Source of the DNA: an uncultured Acidimicrobiales bacterium
Lineage (GTDB): Bacteria > Actinomycetota > Acidimicrobiia > Acidimicrobiales > SZUA-35
Assembly: GCA_937922805.1 (NCBI GenBank)
Contig: CALAJV010000011.1
Span: 62,001 to 126,000, forward strand
Direction of reading: 5' to 3'
DNA: 64,000 nucleotides
Each line of letters begins with the position of its first letter. Position 1 is the stretch's first letter. The notes beneath the pieces were generated by a model. The model was not told the DNA's origin, ran no database searches, and was given only the letters and a program-made list of their open reading frames with translations. The position numbers and the translations under genes are program-made. Positions 51,165-61,600 of the stretch are shown here, piece after piece.

Positions 51165-51187
51165 TAGCCACACCAATCGGTGGGCTA
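51165..51187. terminator. Bulged hairpin between convergent lipoprotein and PPOX genes
   Basis: TAGCC-A-CACC and GGTG-GGCTA form nine pairs around a bulged A with an AATC loop. A second stem (CCTTTCG at 51131 with CGAAAGG at 51148) lies just upstream. Either may serve as the shared terminator of the two convergent genes. Confidence 0.5.
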
Positions 51188-51194
51188 CGAACGG

Positions 51195-51614
51195 TTAGCC
51201 TTGTATTTGTCCGGTTGCCGATCCCGGTTGGAACCGTATGATAAGCCGACCTTCGTCGACCATGGCCTGACGATACTCGTCCCAATTCGAGTGGTCGCCG
51301 GACAAGGCTCGGTAGTAGTCAACTAACGCTTCAACTGTGGTGTCATCGGGTGATGCTGCCGGTGGTGACAGCTGCGCTACTCCATCGAGAGACACGTAGC
51401 TCCACGAGCTGGGGTCAGTTATATGAAGCACGGCTCGATTGTCGCGTCGAAGGTTTTTCGTTTTCGCTCTAGTCTCGGTTACCGAAATTACAAGCTCGTC
51501 GCCATCAACGAAGTACGTGATGTCCGATGACTGGGGACGTCCATCAGCGCGAATTGTAATTAGCACAGCGTTTTGTCGGCCGGACGCCCAAGTCAATGCC
51601 TGTTTTAGCTCCAT
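51195..51614 (-). CDS. PPOX-class F420-dependent oxidoreductase (TIGR03618-like)
   Basis: A 139-residue split-barrel flavin/F420-binding protein. The start LKQALTWASGRQNAVLITIRADGRPQSSDITYFVDGDELVISVTETRAKTKNLRRDNRAVLHITD matches the Rv1155-type family, which binds F420. The closing YYRALSGDHSNWDEYRQAMVDEGRLIIRFQP is also typical. Its start lies 13 bases after the stop of the nitroreductase gene, so the two are probably one transcript. Confidence 0.87.
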   Translation of the reverse strand: MELKQALTWASGRQNAVLITIRADGRPQSSDITYFVDGDELVISVTETRAKTKNLRRDNRAVLHITDPSSWSYVSLDGVAQLSPPAASPDDTTVEALVDYYRALSGDHSNWDEYRQAMVDEGRLIIRFQPGSATGQIQG

Positions 51615-51627
51615 CAGCTGATCCTAT

Positions 51628-52128
51628 CTACGACCAACGGTCATAGCGGACAAGGTCGTCTAATGGAACTCTGGTTCGTTTCAGCGGACTGTCAGGAACC
51701 TCGGCAATAGGCCATCCCATCGTGATGATCATGGTCATGTCCCAATCAGCGGGCAAGCCCACCGCAGATCGAGCCTTATCCTGGTGGTGGAGCGTTACCG
51801 GGCAGGTAGCTAGTCCTTCGGCGTGCGCAGCGATCATCATGTTTTGGGCTTGTCGGCCAACATCGAATAGTCGAGTGTCTTTTTGTGGTGATGCGAAACC
51901 AACGATTGCTGCCGACGACCCAATCCACGACGAGAAGTCGCCAGCCTCCGCTAACGCGTCTTGCCCGGCTTGGTCTTGCACTACGATCAGCCGATTGACC
52001 TCAAGGTTCTTGGCACTTCCGGCCATCCGGCCCGCTTGCAGCACCCGCCCCATCACGTCGTCGGCAATGGGCTGATCGGTGTAGTGCCGAATATCGCGCT
52101 TGGAAATGATGGCTTCGTACGTGTCCAT
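51628..52128 (-). CDS. Nitroreductase-family protein
   Basis: A 166-residue nitroreductase starting MDTYEAIISKRDIRHYTDQPI. The FMN contacts in KRDIRHY and GRMAGSAKNLEVNRLIVV, the domain core VGRQAQNMMIAAHAEGLATCPVTLHHQDKARSAVGL, and MGWP near the end fit the family. I chose the ATG at 52128, behind a GGGG run, as it begins with the family's usual sequence; an upstream ATG at 52146 and a TTG at 52161 add only short unconserved residues. It sits between pgi and the PPOX gene on the same strand. Confidence 0.85.
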   Translation of the reverse strand: MDTYEAIISKRDIRHYTDQPIADDVMGRVLQAGRMAGSAKNLEVNRLIVVQDQAGQDALAEAGDFSSWIGSSAAIVGFASPQKDTRLFDVGRQAQNMMIAAHAEGLATCPVTLHHQDKARSAVGLPADWDMTMIITMGWPIAEVPDSPLKRTRVPLDDLVRYDRWS

Positions 52129-52183
52129 TGCCCCAGTATCGCTCATCTGCGACACAAACAAAAAGCCTCAACTGAGAAGACTC

Positions 52184-53812
52184 CTACAACCTTTGATTCC
52201 GGTACCGATCCAGCAGCACGTTGGTCGATTGGTCATGAGCTAACGGTCGATCGGCGTCGGTGATCTCCTGGCCTATGGCGGTGGCCAGTACCTTGCCGAG
52301 TTCGACACCGAATTGGTCAAACGAATTGATTCCCCAGATCGCACCCATGGTAAATACCTTATGTTCGTACAGGGCGATGAGTGCCCCCAAAGTGCGAGGA
52401 GTTAGCTGATCGGCCAAGATCGTGGTCGTTGGCCGATCGCCAGTGAATTGTCGTTGTGGATCGTCATGGCTTTGACCGAAGGCTAAGGCCTCGGTCTGAG
52501 CGAAAAAGTTGGCCATCAAGAGGTCGTGATGGTTGCGTAGATGATGGGACCAAAGCGGATCGCTGGTCTCGCCAGTGGGTCGCATAAAGCCAATGAAGTC
52601 GGCGGGGATCCGATGGGTTCCCTGATGGATTAGCTGATAGAACGCGTGTTGACCGTTAGTCGCTGGTTCGCCCCATACCACTGGACCGGTAGCATACGAC
52701 ACCGTTCGACCGCCTTTGTCTACTCCTTTGCCGTTGCTCTCCATATCAAGCTGTTGTAAGTAGGCCGGGAATCGAGCCAAGTGGTCTGAGTAGGGTAGGA
52801 CCGCATGAGTTTGGGCGTTCCCAAAGTTGGTGTACCAAATAGACAACAACCCGAGTACCACCGGAAGGTTCTGAGCCAACGGAGCGGTCCGGAAGTGCTG
52901 GTCCATGTCGTGCATTCCAGCCAAGAAATCTCGGAAGCCGTCGTTGCCGATGGCAAGCATTAGCGAAAGACCGACAGCGGAACCGACGGAATACCGGCCA
53001 CCAACCCAATCCCAGAACCCAAACATATTGTCTGTATCAATGCCAAACTCGGCAACCCGTTGCTTGTTGGTTGACACTGCCACGAAGTGTTTGGCCACTG
53101 CCGGTTGTCCTAGCGCGGCGGCGAGCCAGGCCCGGGCCGTTGCTGCGTTGGTGAGCGTCTCAACTGTTCCGAACGTTTTCGACACGACGATGAACATCGT
53201 TGTCTCCGGGTCGAGCCCGATTAAGGCTTCGCTAAGCGCTGTTGGATCAATATTGGAGACGAACCGAAACTCGAGGTTTCGCTGAGAAAATGGGCGAAGG
53301 GCGTGATACGCCATGGCCGGACCCAGATCAGAGCCACCGATTCCAATGTTGACGATCGAAGTTATTGGCTTGCCGGTCGAACCAAGCCAAGAACCGCTGC
53401 GCACCTGGTGAGCGAACACTGCCATCTGGTCGAGCACTCGATGAACCTCTGGTACTACATCTTCGCCATCGACGATGACGGCCTCAGCGGCGGGACGCCT
53501 GAGAGCGGTATGAAGCACTTGACGACCTTCGGTGGTGTTGAGAACAGCTCCGTCAAACATGGCTTCGCGTTGGCCGACCACGTCCGCCCGGTCGGCCAAC
53601 GCAACCAACTGGTCGAGGACTTCCCCGGTTACAAGGTGCTTCGAATAGTCAACGTAGAACCCGGCCGCTTCGATGGCCATTGCTGCTGCTCGATCTGGGT
53701 CGGCTTCGAACAAGGCTCGGATAGATGTTTCGTCTATGGCTGAGCTCAGACGACTGAGCTCAGCCCATTCGGACGACTTGTCTATAGAGAAACCATTCTG
53801 TTGTGAAGCCAT
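52184..53812 (-). CDS. pgi: Glucose-6-phosphate isomerase
   Basis: Interconverts glucose 6-phosphate and fructose 6-phosphate. The 542-residue protein has the SIS-domain signatures [19 protein letters not shown] and [14 protein letters not shown], the active-site region [19 protein letters not shown], and the family pattern with [33 protein letters not shown] and the final [25 protein letters not shown]. Length is normal. It is followed at 55 bases by the nitroreductase gene and preceded by the ABC exporter genes on the same strand. Confidence 0.97.
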   Translation of the reverse strand: MASQQNGFSIDKSSEWAELSRLSSAIDETSIRALFEADPDRAAAMAIEAAGFYVDYSKHLVTGEVLDQLVALADRADVVGQREAMFDGAVLNTTEGRQVLHTALRRPAAEAVIVDGEDVVPEVHRVLDQMAVFAHQVRSGSWLGSTGKPITSIVNIGIGGSDLGPAMAYHALRPFSQRNLEFRFVSNIDPTALSEALIGLDPETTMFIVVSKTFGTVETLTNAATARAWLAAALGQPAVAKHFVAVSTNKQRVAEFGIDTDNMFGFWDWVGGRYSVGSAVGLSLMLAIGNDGFRDFLAGMHDMDQHFRTAPLAQNLPVVLGLLSIWYTNFGNAQTHAVLPYSDHLARFPAYLQQLDMESNGKGVDKGGRTVSYATGPVVWGEPATNGQHAFYQLIHQGTHRIPADFIGFMRPTGETSDPLWSHHLRNHHDLLMANFFAQTEALAFGQSHDDPQRQFTGDRPTTTILADQLTPRTLGALIALYEHKVFTMGAIWGINSFDQFGVELGKVLATAIGQEITDADRPLAHDQSTNVLLDRYRNQRL

Positions 53813-53892
53813 TCCAAGAGACTACGCAAAAACGGAACAGAAGTTTGTGATCGGATGCCGAACCGAATCCGAGCTATTGGAACAGCGAAGCC

Positions 53893-56748
53893 TTACCCCG
53901 AGATTGCTTCCAGAACGTTCTTTCGACCAGCGAAGAAAGCAGGAAGAACTGCAGCTAGGACCCCGGCGAAGGCCGCAATCAAGATGGTGAAGAGAATCGA
54001 CTCATACGGAATTGCCAACTTTATGAAGCCTTCAGGGACAGCTGAGATGCCAGCCCAAGCGAACAACACCCCCATGCCAATCCCGAGAACCGAGCCAAAG
54101 ACGCAGACGATCACCGCTTCCCATCGGATCATCGATCGGATCTGACGTCGGGTTGTGCCGACCGCTCGAAGCAGCCCGATTTCTCGAGTTCGTTCAACTA
54201 CCGATAGCACGATTGTGTTGATCACCCCAACGAAAGCAACCAACAGCGTGAACCCGAGCAGATAATTGATGAGGGTGGTAAGGCCATCGATTTGTCCCGA
54301 AACGGTGTCGACGAACTCTTGTCGATCTTCGACAGCCAAATCAGCACTAACTTCTCGCACGACTGTTGAGACCTCTGCTTTGACCGATTCGACATCGACA
54401 TCTTCTTGCAAAAGCACGCCGGTGTCGTCGACGTCGTCTTTGCCATACGTAACCAACGTTGATCGGTCGACAATTATCGAACTGCCGTTGACCGAACCGT
54501 TGTCAGAGAACAGGGCGACAATCGAGAAAGCTTCCGAAGAACCATCACCGTCAAAGGCGATATCCAAAGAGTCGCCAACTCCTAGGTTGCGATCCTCTGC
54601 CTCGGCTTCAAACAACATTACTTCGCCGGCACCAAGGACGCCATCGAAATCGCCGACTATTGATGGGTTGATTATTGACGTTCCAGTAGCTGCGTTGAAA
54701 CCGTAGATGCCAACTAGGTCGTCTTCGCCTTCCTCGTCGACCCCAAGCTTGACCGTGCTGTTGCGACCAGCGCTTACCGCCGCCACACCGTCGATTCGTT
54801 CAATTTCGGCCGCAATGTCAGCGGAGAAGCTCTCGAACGTTTCCGGGTTGTAGACATACAGGTCGGCCTTAAGCGTGACCTCAAGGCTGTCGGCGAACGT
54901 TTTCTTAAGCGATTCGCCCATCACCGCTACGGTAGCGATCAGGGCTATGCCGATAGCGAGCGCCCCGGCGGTAGCTGCGGTACGACGAGGGGAGCGGGCC
55001 GCGTTCTGACGAGCCAAGCTGCCTTCGAGCGCGCCCGCCGATCCACCGATGCCAGTAGCTTTCCCTCCTCGGGCTTTCGATATCAGAATCGACAACCCAA
55101 CGACAATGGCGACTGTGGCCACGAACAGTTTGACAAAGAAGCTGATCCACTTAACTACGGCGAAGAATGCTTGATCGGCTTCGCCTACTGACTGAGGGAC
55201 CCCGTCACCTATTGAGAACATTAGGGCGAGCAGTCCGACTCCGAGCCCAAGCATGACTGCACCCAAGACCGAGGACCGGCCGAGGGTATCCACGAACGGT
55301 CCGGCGAATAGAACGCTCAGCATGATCACGCCAAGGAAAATGAGTATTGCTCCAATTGCAAGTTGGATGATCACAACCCAAACCTCGGAAAGCGAAATTC
55401 CTAAGGCGTCGAACTCGCCGCCAGTACCGGTCAATCCGAGAGCGAGCGCAATCGCACCTAGTATGAATACGCCGCCGCCAATGGCTGCACGACGAGAAAC
55501 ACTCGATTGGCTTGGCGGCTCGTTACGCATGGCTGCGATTGGGGTAACCCGAGCCGCAACTGTTGCTGGTAACAGTGCCGAGAAAACGCTGGCCAATATC
55601 CCTACACCAAACGCCACCACAATTGTTCGCGTCTCGACGACGGTACCGGTCTCGGGAAATCCACCAGTGGCCTGGAACGCTGCTTTGATCATGAAAGCAA
55701 AACCGAACCCGGCTAGAAAACCTAGTAGCGACCCGATGATGCCGACAAAGAAGCCTTCGATCACGACCGACCACCTGATCTGAGATTGGGTGGCGCCGAT
55801 GGCTCGTAGCATCCCGATTTGGCGGAGACGCTGAGTGACGAGAATAGCGAACGTGTTGTAGATGATGAACAAGCTCACGAACAACGCAACTCCAGCAAAG
55901 CCGAGGAGGATGTTTCGGATGATGCCAATGACTTGATCGAATGCTGCTAGTTGGTCAGCTAAAACGTCGGCCTGGTTTAAGACTTCGGCCCCTTCGGGAA
56001 CGACTTGCTGCACTGCCGCGATTAGGTCGTCGACCTCTACTCCAGGAGCGGCGGCGAGGTCAATGGCGTCGATCTTGCCTTCTTTTTCGAACAGCTGTTG
56101 GGCGGTGTCGATGTCAACTAATAAGTAGAACTCGCCAATGGTGACATTGAAGGTCACGATGGCGCTGAGGGTGTACTCGACCTTGCCGTCGTTTGGTGTT
56201 GTAATCACCAGCGTGTCACCGATGGCGACATCGGACCCGTTGGCCAGGTTGATGGCGTCGACATATTCGGCGCTTAGCGCCACTTCATTGCTGCCGGGTG
56301 CAGTTCCTTCGAAACTGTCGATGCCGCCGAGGGTTTCACCATCCCACGAAAAAGCCAAGATAGGCGGACCAGCCGGCCGAACTGGTTCGTCGTTGATATC
56401 TAGTACTGCCATCTGATTGAATGAGTCGGGATCGTTTAGCGCGACCGTTGGTGTTGCCCGTCCCACCTCCGGAAGCGCTGCGATCTCGGCTGTTAGGGAG
56501 TCGGGCAGCGTCGAGTTGCCTTGAGGGCCACCTTGAGAATCACCGAAGCCAGCCGAAGGTTGGATGACTTGGGCGTCGGTGTCAGCAAAACCCTCTTCGA
56601 ACACGGTGGTGAAGCTGTTGCTGAGACTGTCAGCGAGAATAAACGCACCGCTGACAAAGCCAACGCCGGTAACGATGGCGATGATGGTCAGTAGCAGACG
56701 GCCGAATGCGGACCGGATACCACGTATAGCAAGTTTCAAAATGGTCAC
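53893..56748 (-). CDS. FtsX/MacB-type ABC exporter permease
   Basis: A 951-residue permease with two FtsX-type cores. After the first helix (LLLTIIAIVTGVGFVSGAFILADS) comes a large extracytoplasmic domain, then three helices with the FtsX core (NTFAILVTQRLRQIGMLRAIGATQSQIRWSVVIEGFFVG), a central group of helices, a second outside domain, and a second FtsX core (VERTREIGLLRAVGTTRRQIRSMIRWEAVIVCVFG). This is the usual long, duplicated type paired with an MacB-like ATPase. It may remove lipoproteins or toxic substrates. The GTG start follows GGAG. Its ATPase gene lies 132 bases upstream on the same strand. Confidence 0.9.
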   Translation of the reverse strand: MTILKLAIRGIRSAFGRLLLTIIAIVTGVGFVSGAFILADSLSNSFTTVFEEGFADTDAQVIQPSAGFGDSQGGPQGNSTLPDSLTAEIAALPEVGRATPTVALNDPDSFNQMAVLDINDEPVRPAGPPILAFSWDGETLGGIDSFEGTAPGSNEVALSAEYVDAINLANGSDVAIGDTLVITTPNDGKVEYTLSAIVTFNVTIGEFYLLVDIDTAQQLFEKEGKIDAIDLAAAPGVEVDDLIAAVQQVVPEGAEVLNQADVLADQLAAFDQVIGIIRNILLGFAGVALFVSLFIIYNTFAILVTQRLRQIGMLRAIGATQSQIRWSVVIEGFFVGIIGSLLGFLAGFGFAFMIKAAFQATGGFPETGTVVETRTIVVAFGVGILASVFSALLPATVAARVTPIAAMRNEPPSQSSVSRRAAIGGGVFILGAIALALGLTGTGGEFDALGISLSEVWVVIIQLAIGAILIFLGVIMLSVLFAGPFVDTLGRSSVLGAVMLGLGVGLLALMFSIGDGVPQSVGEADQAFFAVVKWISFFVKLFVATVAIVVGLSILISKARGGKATGIGGSAGALEGSLARQNAARSPRRTAATAGALAIGIALIATVAVMGESLKKTFADSLEVTLKADLYVYNPETFESFSADIAAEIERIDGVAAVSAGRNSTVKLGVDEEGEDDLVGIYGFNAATGTSIINPSIVGDFDGVLGAGEVMLFEAEAEDRNLGVGDSLDIAFDGDGSSEAFSIVALFSDNGSVNGSSIIVDRSTLVTYGKDDVDDTGVLLQEDVDVESVKAEVSTVVREVSADLAVEDRQEFVDTVSGQIDGLTTLINYLLGFTLLVAFVGVINTIVLSVVERTREIGLLRAVGTTRRQIRSMIRWEAVIVCVFGSVLGIGMGVLFAWAGISAVPEGFIKLAIPYESILFTILIAAFAGVLAAVLPAFFAGRKNVLEAISG

Positions 56749-56880
56749 AGGAGTGCTCCGAAAACAAGTAACTAGTTTGGGCGATCGGACAGAGTGGGTC
56801 TACCAAAAGGTGCTTGGAAGAGACTTTTAAAGACAGGGCCTGAGGACAGAGCCTGCGGGCAGGGCAAACAGTTCTATGGA

Positions 56881-57654
56881 CTAATCGCCCATAGAACGAA
56901 CGCGGTCGTAAACCGCGTCAGTTGTTGGCTCCATCATTTGATCGACGATTTGGCCATCAGCCAAGAACAGGACTTGGTCTGAGTATGAAGCCGACACCGG
57001 ATCGTGAGTGACCATAACGATCGTTTGACCGAGATCGTCTACTGCTTTGCGCATGAATTCAAGAATCTCGGCGCCTGTCTTGGAATCGAGGTTTCCGGTT
57101 GGTTCATCACCGAAGATGATGTCGGGCTGGCTAGCCAAGGCCCGGGCGACTGCCACTCGCTGTTGCTGGCCACCGGATAGTTCGTTCGGTCGGTGGTCCA
57201 TGCGATCGCCGAGACCGACAGCGGTTATTACTTGCTGCATCCAAGCATCGTCCGGCTTCGCCCCAGCTAAATCCATTGGCAACGTGATGTTCTCTTGAGC
57301 GTTGAGAGTCGGAATTAGGTTGTACGCCTGAAAGATGAAGCCGATCCGATCACGACGAAGTTGGGTTAGCGCCTTGTCGTCCAAGGTCGAAAGCGGCACG
57401 CCGCCGACGTATGTTTCGCCGCCAGTCAGGCGGTCAAGGCCAGCCATGCACTGCATTAACGTTGATTTGCCAGAACCGGACGGACCCATGATCGAGGTAA
57501 AGCGGCCCTTTTCGAACACTACGTCGACGCCTCGAAGAGCGTGAACCGCAGTGTCGCCGCTGCCGTACACTTTTTGGGCTGCGACGGCGTTGGCCGCGGC
57601 GTTACTTGAGTCGGCTGGTGGTCCTGGTGGCGGTGCCATTGACGTTTCAGTCAT
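56881..57654 (-). CDS. MacB/LolD-type ABC exporter ATPase
   Basis: A 257-residue ATPase that pairs with the FtsX-type permease downstream. Walker A is GPSGSGKST, the Q-loop FIFQAYNLIPTLNAQENI, the signature LSGGQQQRVAVARAL and Walker B DIIFGDEPTGNLDSKTG, followed by the switch in VTHD. The GDEPTGNLD form is the mark of the MacB/LolD export group. The 132-base gap to the permease holds no terminator I can support. It is divergent from nei2 across a 194-base region with no clear promoter motif. Confidence 0.93.
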   Translation of the reverse strand: MTETSMAPPPGPPADSSNAAANAVAAQKVYGSGDTAVHALRGVDVVFEKGRFTSIMGPSGSGKSTLMQCMAGLDRLTGGETYVGGVPLSTLDDKALTQLRRDRIGFIFQAYNLIPTLNAQENITLPMDLAGAKPDDAWMQQVITAVGLGDRMDHRPNELSGGQQQRVAVARALASQPDIIFGDEPTGNLDSKTGAEILEFMRKAVDDLGQTIVMVTHDPVSASYSDQVLFLADGQIVDQMMEPTTDAVYDRVRSMGD

Positions 57655-57848
57655 TTCTTTTTCGTCCCTCCATATTGAGCTGGCCTAGCTCGTAGATTGA
57701 CCCTCTCAAGTGACCATAGCGTCCGAGCCAGACAGAAAGTTCCACATTCATTACGCCGTAACCCGTCAAAGTACTGAAGGGGCCAATCCAAACTCCGAGT
57801 GATAGCTCCGATTCGGCTGATTGGACGCCGTGGGGCGATACTGCACGT

Positions 57849-58610
57849 ATGCCTGAGGGAGACACAATTCATAAAACTGCGGCCCGACTCGCTCCGGTTT
57901 TAAACGACAAGGTCGTGGCAGAATTTCGGGCTACGCGGTTGGCGATTCGCGGTCCGGTGGCGGGCACAGCTATTGAGCTAGTGGAAGCGGTCGGCAAGTA
58001 CCTACTCGTTCACTTCGGTGACGGAACGACGCTAGAGACTCATATGAAGATGAGCGGAAGCTGGCATATCTACAAATCAGGAGAGCGTTGGCGCCGCTCA
58101 CCCCAGTCTGCTCGGGTCGTAATCGAAACTACTGAGGGCTGGACGGCTGTATGTTTCTCGGCCAACCATGTGAAGTTGTCTGCCCGAACCACTGGCCCTG
58201 TTCACCTCGGTCCAGATCTTTGTTCTGAAAATCCGGATCTGGCCAAGGCCGCTCAGTTATTCGCAACGAGCAACGCAGCAACACCGATTGCGGTCGCCCT
58301 GCTCGATCAGCGTATTTGCTGCGGTGTCGGCAATGTCTACAAAAGCGAGGTGCTATTTGCTTGCCGAATCCACCCCGAACGTCCAGTCGAGTCGGTGTCG
58401 ATGAAGCAACGGACGATGCTGGTCGAGACCGCCCACCGAATGCTCCGAGCAAATTTGGACGCCGGGCCTCGAACCACCGTTCCAGAAGGTCTCGCCGTAT
58501 ACGGTCGCAAGGGTCTGCGGTGTCGACAATGCGAAGACCATGTCCGGTCTGGCTATCATGGTGACCATGCCCGCAGTACCTACTGGTGCCCTAGCTGTCA
58601 GCAAATGTAG
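57849..58610 (+). CDS. Formamidopyrimidine-DNA glycosylase family, Nei2 type
   Basis: A 253-residue base-excision repair enzyme. The mature N-terminus PEGDTIHKTAARL holds the catalytic Pro and Glu, and THMKMSGSWHIY is the minor-groove wedge region. The helix-two-turn-helix near LLDQRICCGVGNVYKSEVLF is intact, and the zinc finger is C-x2-C (CRQC) with a second C-x2-C (CPSC) at the end. The PEGDTIH opening is that of the actinobacterial endonuclease VIII group (Nei2), active on oxidised pyrimidines, more than of Fpg. The gene is alone and has an ATG start. Confidence 0.9.
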   Translation: MPEGDTIHKTAARLAPVLNDKVVAEFRATRLAIRGPVAGTAIELVEAVGKYLLVHFGDGTTLETHMKMSGSWHIYKSGERWRRSPQSARVVIETTEGWTAVCFSANHVKLSARTTGPVHLGPDLCSENPDLAKAAQLFATSNAATPIAVALLDQRICCGVGNVYKSEVLFACRIHPERPVESVSMKQRTMLVETAHRMLRANLDAGPRTTVPEGLAVYGRKGLRCRQCEDHVRSGYHGDHARSTYWCPSCQQM

Positions 58611-58670
58611 TTTGGGTGACGAACAAGCCATACAAACATAGTCGAAGCAAAGAGCCTAAACTTAGGGGTA

Positions 58671-61600
58671 ATGACGTGTCGTTCGTGCGGTCAACCGGTG
58701 GCAGACGATGCCCGTTTCTGTCCTAACTGTGGCGCCCTCCAAACCGTAGCTGAGGAAGAGCGGCGGGTCGTCACCGCGTTATTTGCCGACATCGTTGGGT
58801 TCACCGGTCTGGCCGAACACCGTGATCCGGAAGAAGTGAAGCATCTGGTAGATCGCTGCTTTGAGCAGCTAGCGAACGACATCACCGAATTTGGCGGCGT
58901 AGTCGACAAAGTAGTTGGCGATGCAATCGTTGCGCTATTCGGCGCTCCGGTTGCCCATGAAGACGACCCGGAGCGAGCCGTGCGGGCCGCGCTGAAAATG
59001 CAGGCCACGCTGCAATCGATGGCGGAGAGTTTGCAACCGGCGCAAACGTCGCTGGCCTCAGCCGAGTCTTTAGTCGCCTCCACCGTCATCGAAATGCGGA
59101 TCGGAATCAATACAGGCGAAGTATTAGTCGGGACTAGTCGTGCCGGCGGCGACTACACCGCAATGGGTGATGTGATGAACTCGGCGTCTCGGTTGCAGGG
59201 ACTAGCCCAACCTTCCGAAATTTTGGTCGGCCAGGCCACCTACAACGCGACGAACCTAGCCATTAGCTACGATTCGGCCGGAGAACATGAAGTGCGGGGC
59301 CGAGAAGAACTGCTTGCCGCATGGAGAGCCGTTGAGTCAATCCGTCTCCCGGGTGCCCACCGATCCGGCCCTGACATTTTTGTAGGTCGAGAACACGAAC
59401 GTCAGCTTCTTTCAACCCAATCAATAATGGCGGTTCGCCAACGCCGCACCCAGCTGAGTGTTGTGGTCGGCGAAGCGGGGATGGGGAAATCCCGACTAGT
59501 TGAAGAAGTGGCCCGAGACGCGGTAGAAAACTTGGACGCGGTAATACTGCGCGGTCGCTGCGTTCCCTACGGTGAAGCCAACGTTTGGTGGCCAGTAGCT
59601 GAAGTGCTACGCGGCTTGTTTGAACTACCGCTTGATCTCGATCGAGTAGAGGTGGAATCAAAACTGCGGGGCGAGTTAGCCAAGATGGATGGTGGCCGCC
59701 AACACGTTCGACTGGAGCGGCACCTGCAGGCCTTGCTCCACTCAATGGGCTTCAAGACTCCGCTTCGCGGCGGCGATAGAAACAGAAACCGGTCCGAGGT
59801 GTTCCTTGCGTTCACCAACGTTATGGAACACATCTTGGTCAACAACCCGGTTGTGTTGTTGATGTCCGACATGCACTGGGCCGCTGACGCGGTATGGGCC
59901 TTACTCGACCACACCCTGGGCGAACTCTCTCGATCGCCTCTAATGGTGTTGATGACCGCTCGCGAAGTTACCCACAACAGCCTGTTCGAAGGCCAATACG
60001 GAACCTCAGTGTTGCAGCTCGGGCCCTTAAGCGATGACGCAATGGAACATTTGGTTGATGAACTGGCCCCAGACCTACCAACCGAAACCGCCACTGATCT
60101 CGTCATCAGAAGCGGCGGCAATCCGTTCTTTCTGGAAGAGCTAATCGACTTAGTGCTAGCGAACAATCTACGGGCCAGCGAAAACCCCCAAGCTGACCCT
60201 AATCACGTCGCTTCAGACTCGGCTAGCTCTGTCGCCCTACTCGAACTTCCTGACACGCTTCGCGGTATCGTTTCTGCCCGACTTGATGCGCTTGAAGTTA
60301 GCGAGCGATCGTTGTTGGAAGACGCTGCGGTGTTGGGGCGCAACAGCACTGTTGCTGGCCTTGCCACCTTGGCGTCGGTAACCCGCGAAGTAACGTCGAT
60401 TGACGTAGATCTAAATCGTCTTGTAGCTGGAGATTTCTTAGTCGTCGACGGTCCTCGCTACGAGTTCAGATCCGACCTTGTTCGCGATGTGGCCTATTCG
60501 AGGCTCCCCAAGACTGCTCGAGCCCAACGGCATTACGGCATCGCCCGTTGGTTAGAAAGCGCCCAGACTGGCGAAGTTCGGAACTCGGTAGTGGTCGCTA
60601 TTGCCGATCACTACCGTTCAGCCGCCCAACTAGTTTCGGAGTTATCGGTAGTTCCCAACGTCGACCGGCTTGACGCGGTGACGAAGGCGCTTTACTGGCT
60701 TGATCAAGCGGGAGAGCGCGCTCTCAACGTTGGCGAGTCGAATGACGCTGAAAAATGGTTTACCTTCGGGGTCGAGTTAGCGGTCGATGATGAAACCCTG
60801 GCCAAGTTTTTGTATGGCCGGGCGAAAGCGCGGTGTGAAGTTCGCGATATCGCCGGGGCCAGAAACGACCTCGGCCGCCTCGACACCCTGGCCGGTCACG
60901 ATCCGGTTATGTCAGCTTCTTCGCTTCTTATTAGAGGTGACGTGGACCGAAAGGCCCGTGATCATCAGCGAGCATCGAGTCGGTTGCGGGAAGCAGCTGA
61001 TCGATTTGCCGCCCTTGGCATCGCTAATCAACAGGCATTAGCCCTACGGCTTCTTGGTCTGAACGAGATTTCAAGTGGCGATGATGCTCTAGCTCGACAA
61101 GCACTCGACTCATCTCGCCAAGTTGCTGCTCAGGCCAATGATCGCCGAAGCGAAGCCTGGGCTCTGCAGAGTATGTCGTGGCATGAGTTCACTAGGGGTC
61201 GCATCCAGCGCGCTAATCAGCTGGTATCTCAAGCCATCGAAATATTCGTCGAGATTGGCGATCAGAGCGGTTTGATTTGGGCCCAAGGGGTCCAAGCTTG
61301 GGTCGCATTCCACTCTGGGCAATGGCAGGTCGCCAGGAGCCTGGTCGAAGGAATCCTGCCGGAAGTTAAGCGTCAGGGTGACCCTTGGGGTGAGGCTTTG
61401 ATTCTTAACCTGGCCGGTTCTCTAGCTCTTTGGTCAGGCAAAGCGGCGGAAGCTATGCAACTAACGAAACAGGCGGAAGAGAAAGCTCTGCGGGCTGAGT
61501 CGCTCAACCTCTCCGTGCAAGCTCGGGCCTTTCAAGGCCGAGCTTTGGTTTCGTTGGGGCGAATAGCGGAGGGAACAGCGGCGTTGGAAGAGGCGTTCGT

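Noticed and set aside
53303-53743. A 146-residue plus-strand open frame inside pgi
   Set aside because: Antisense to a firmly identified pgi gene, and no conserved protein pattern is seen.
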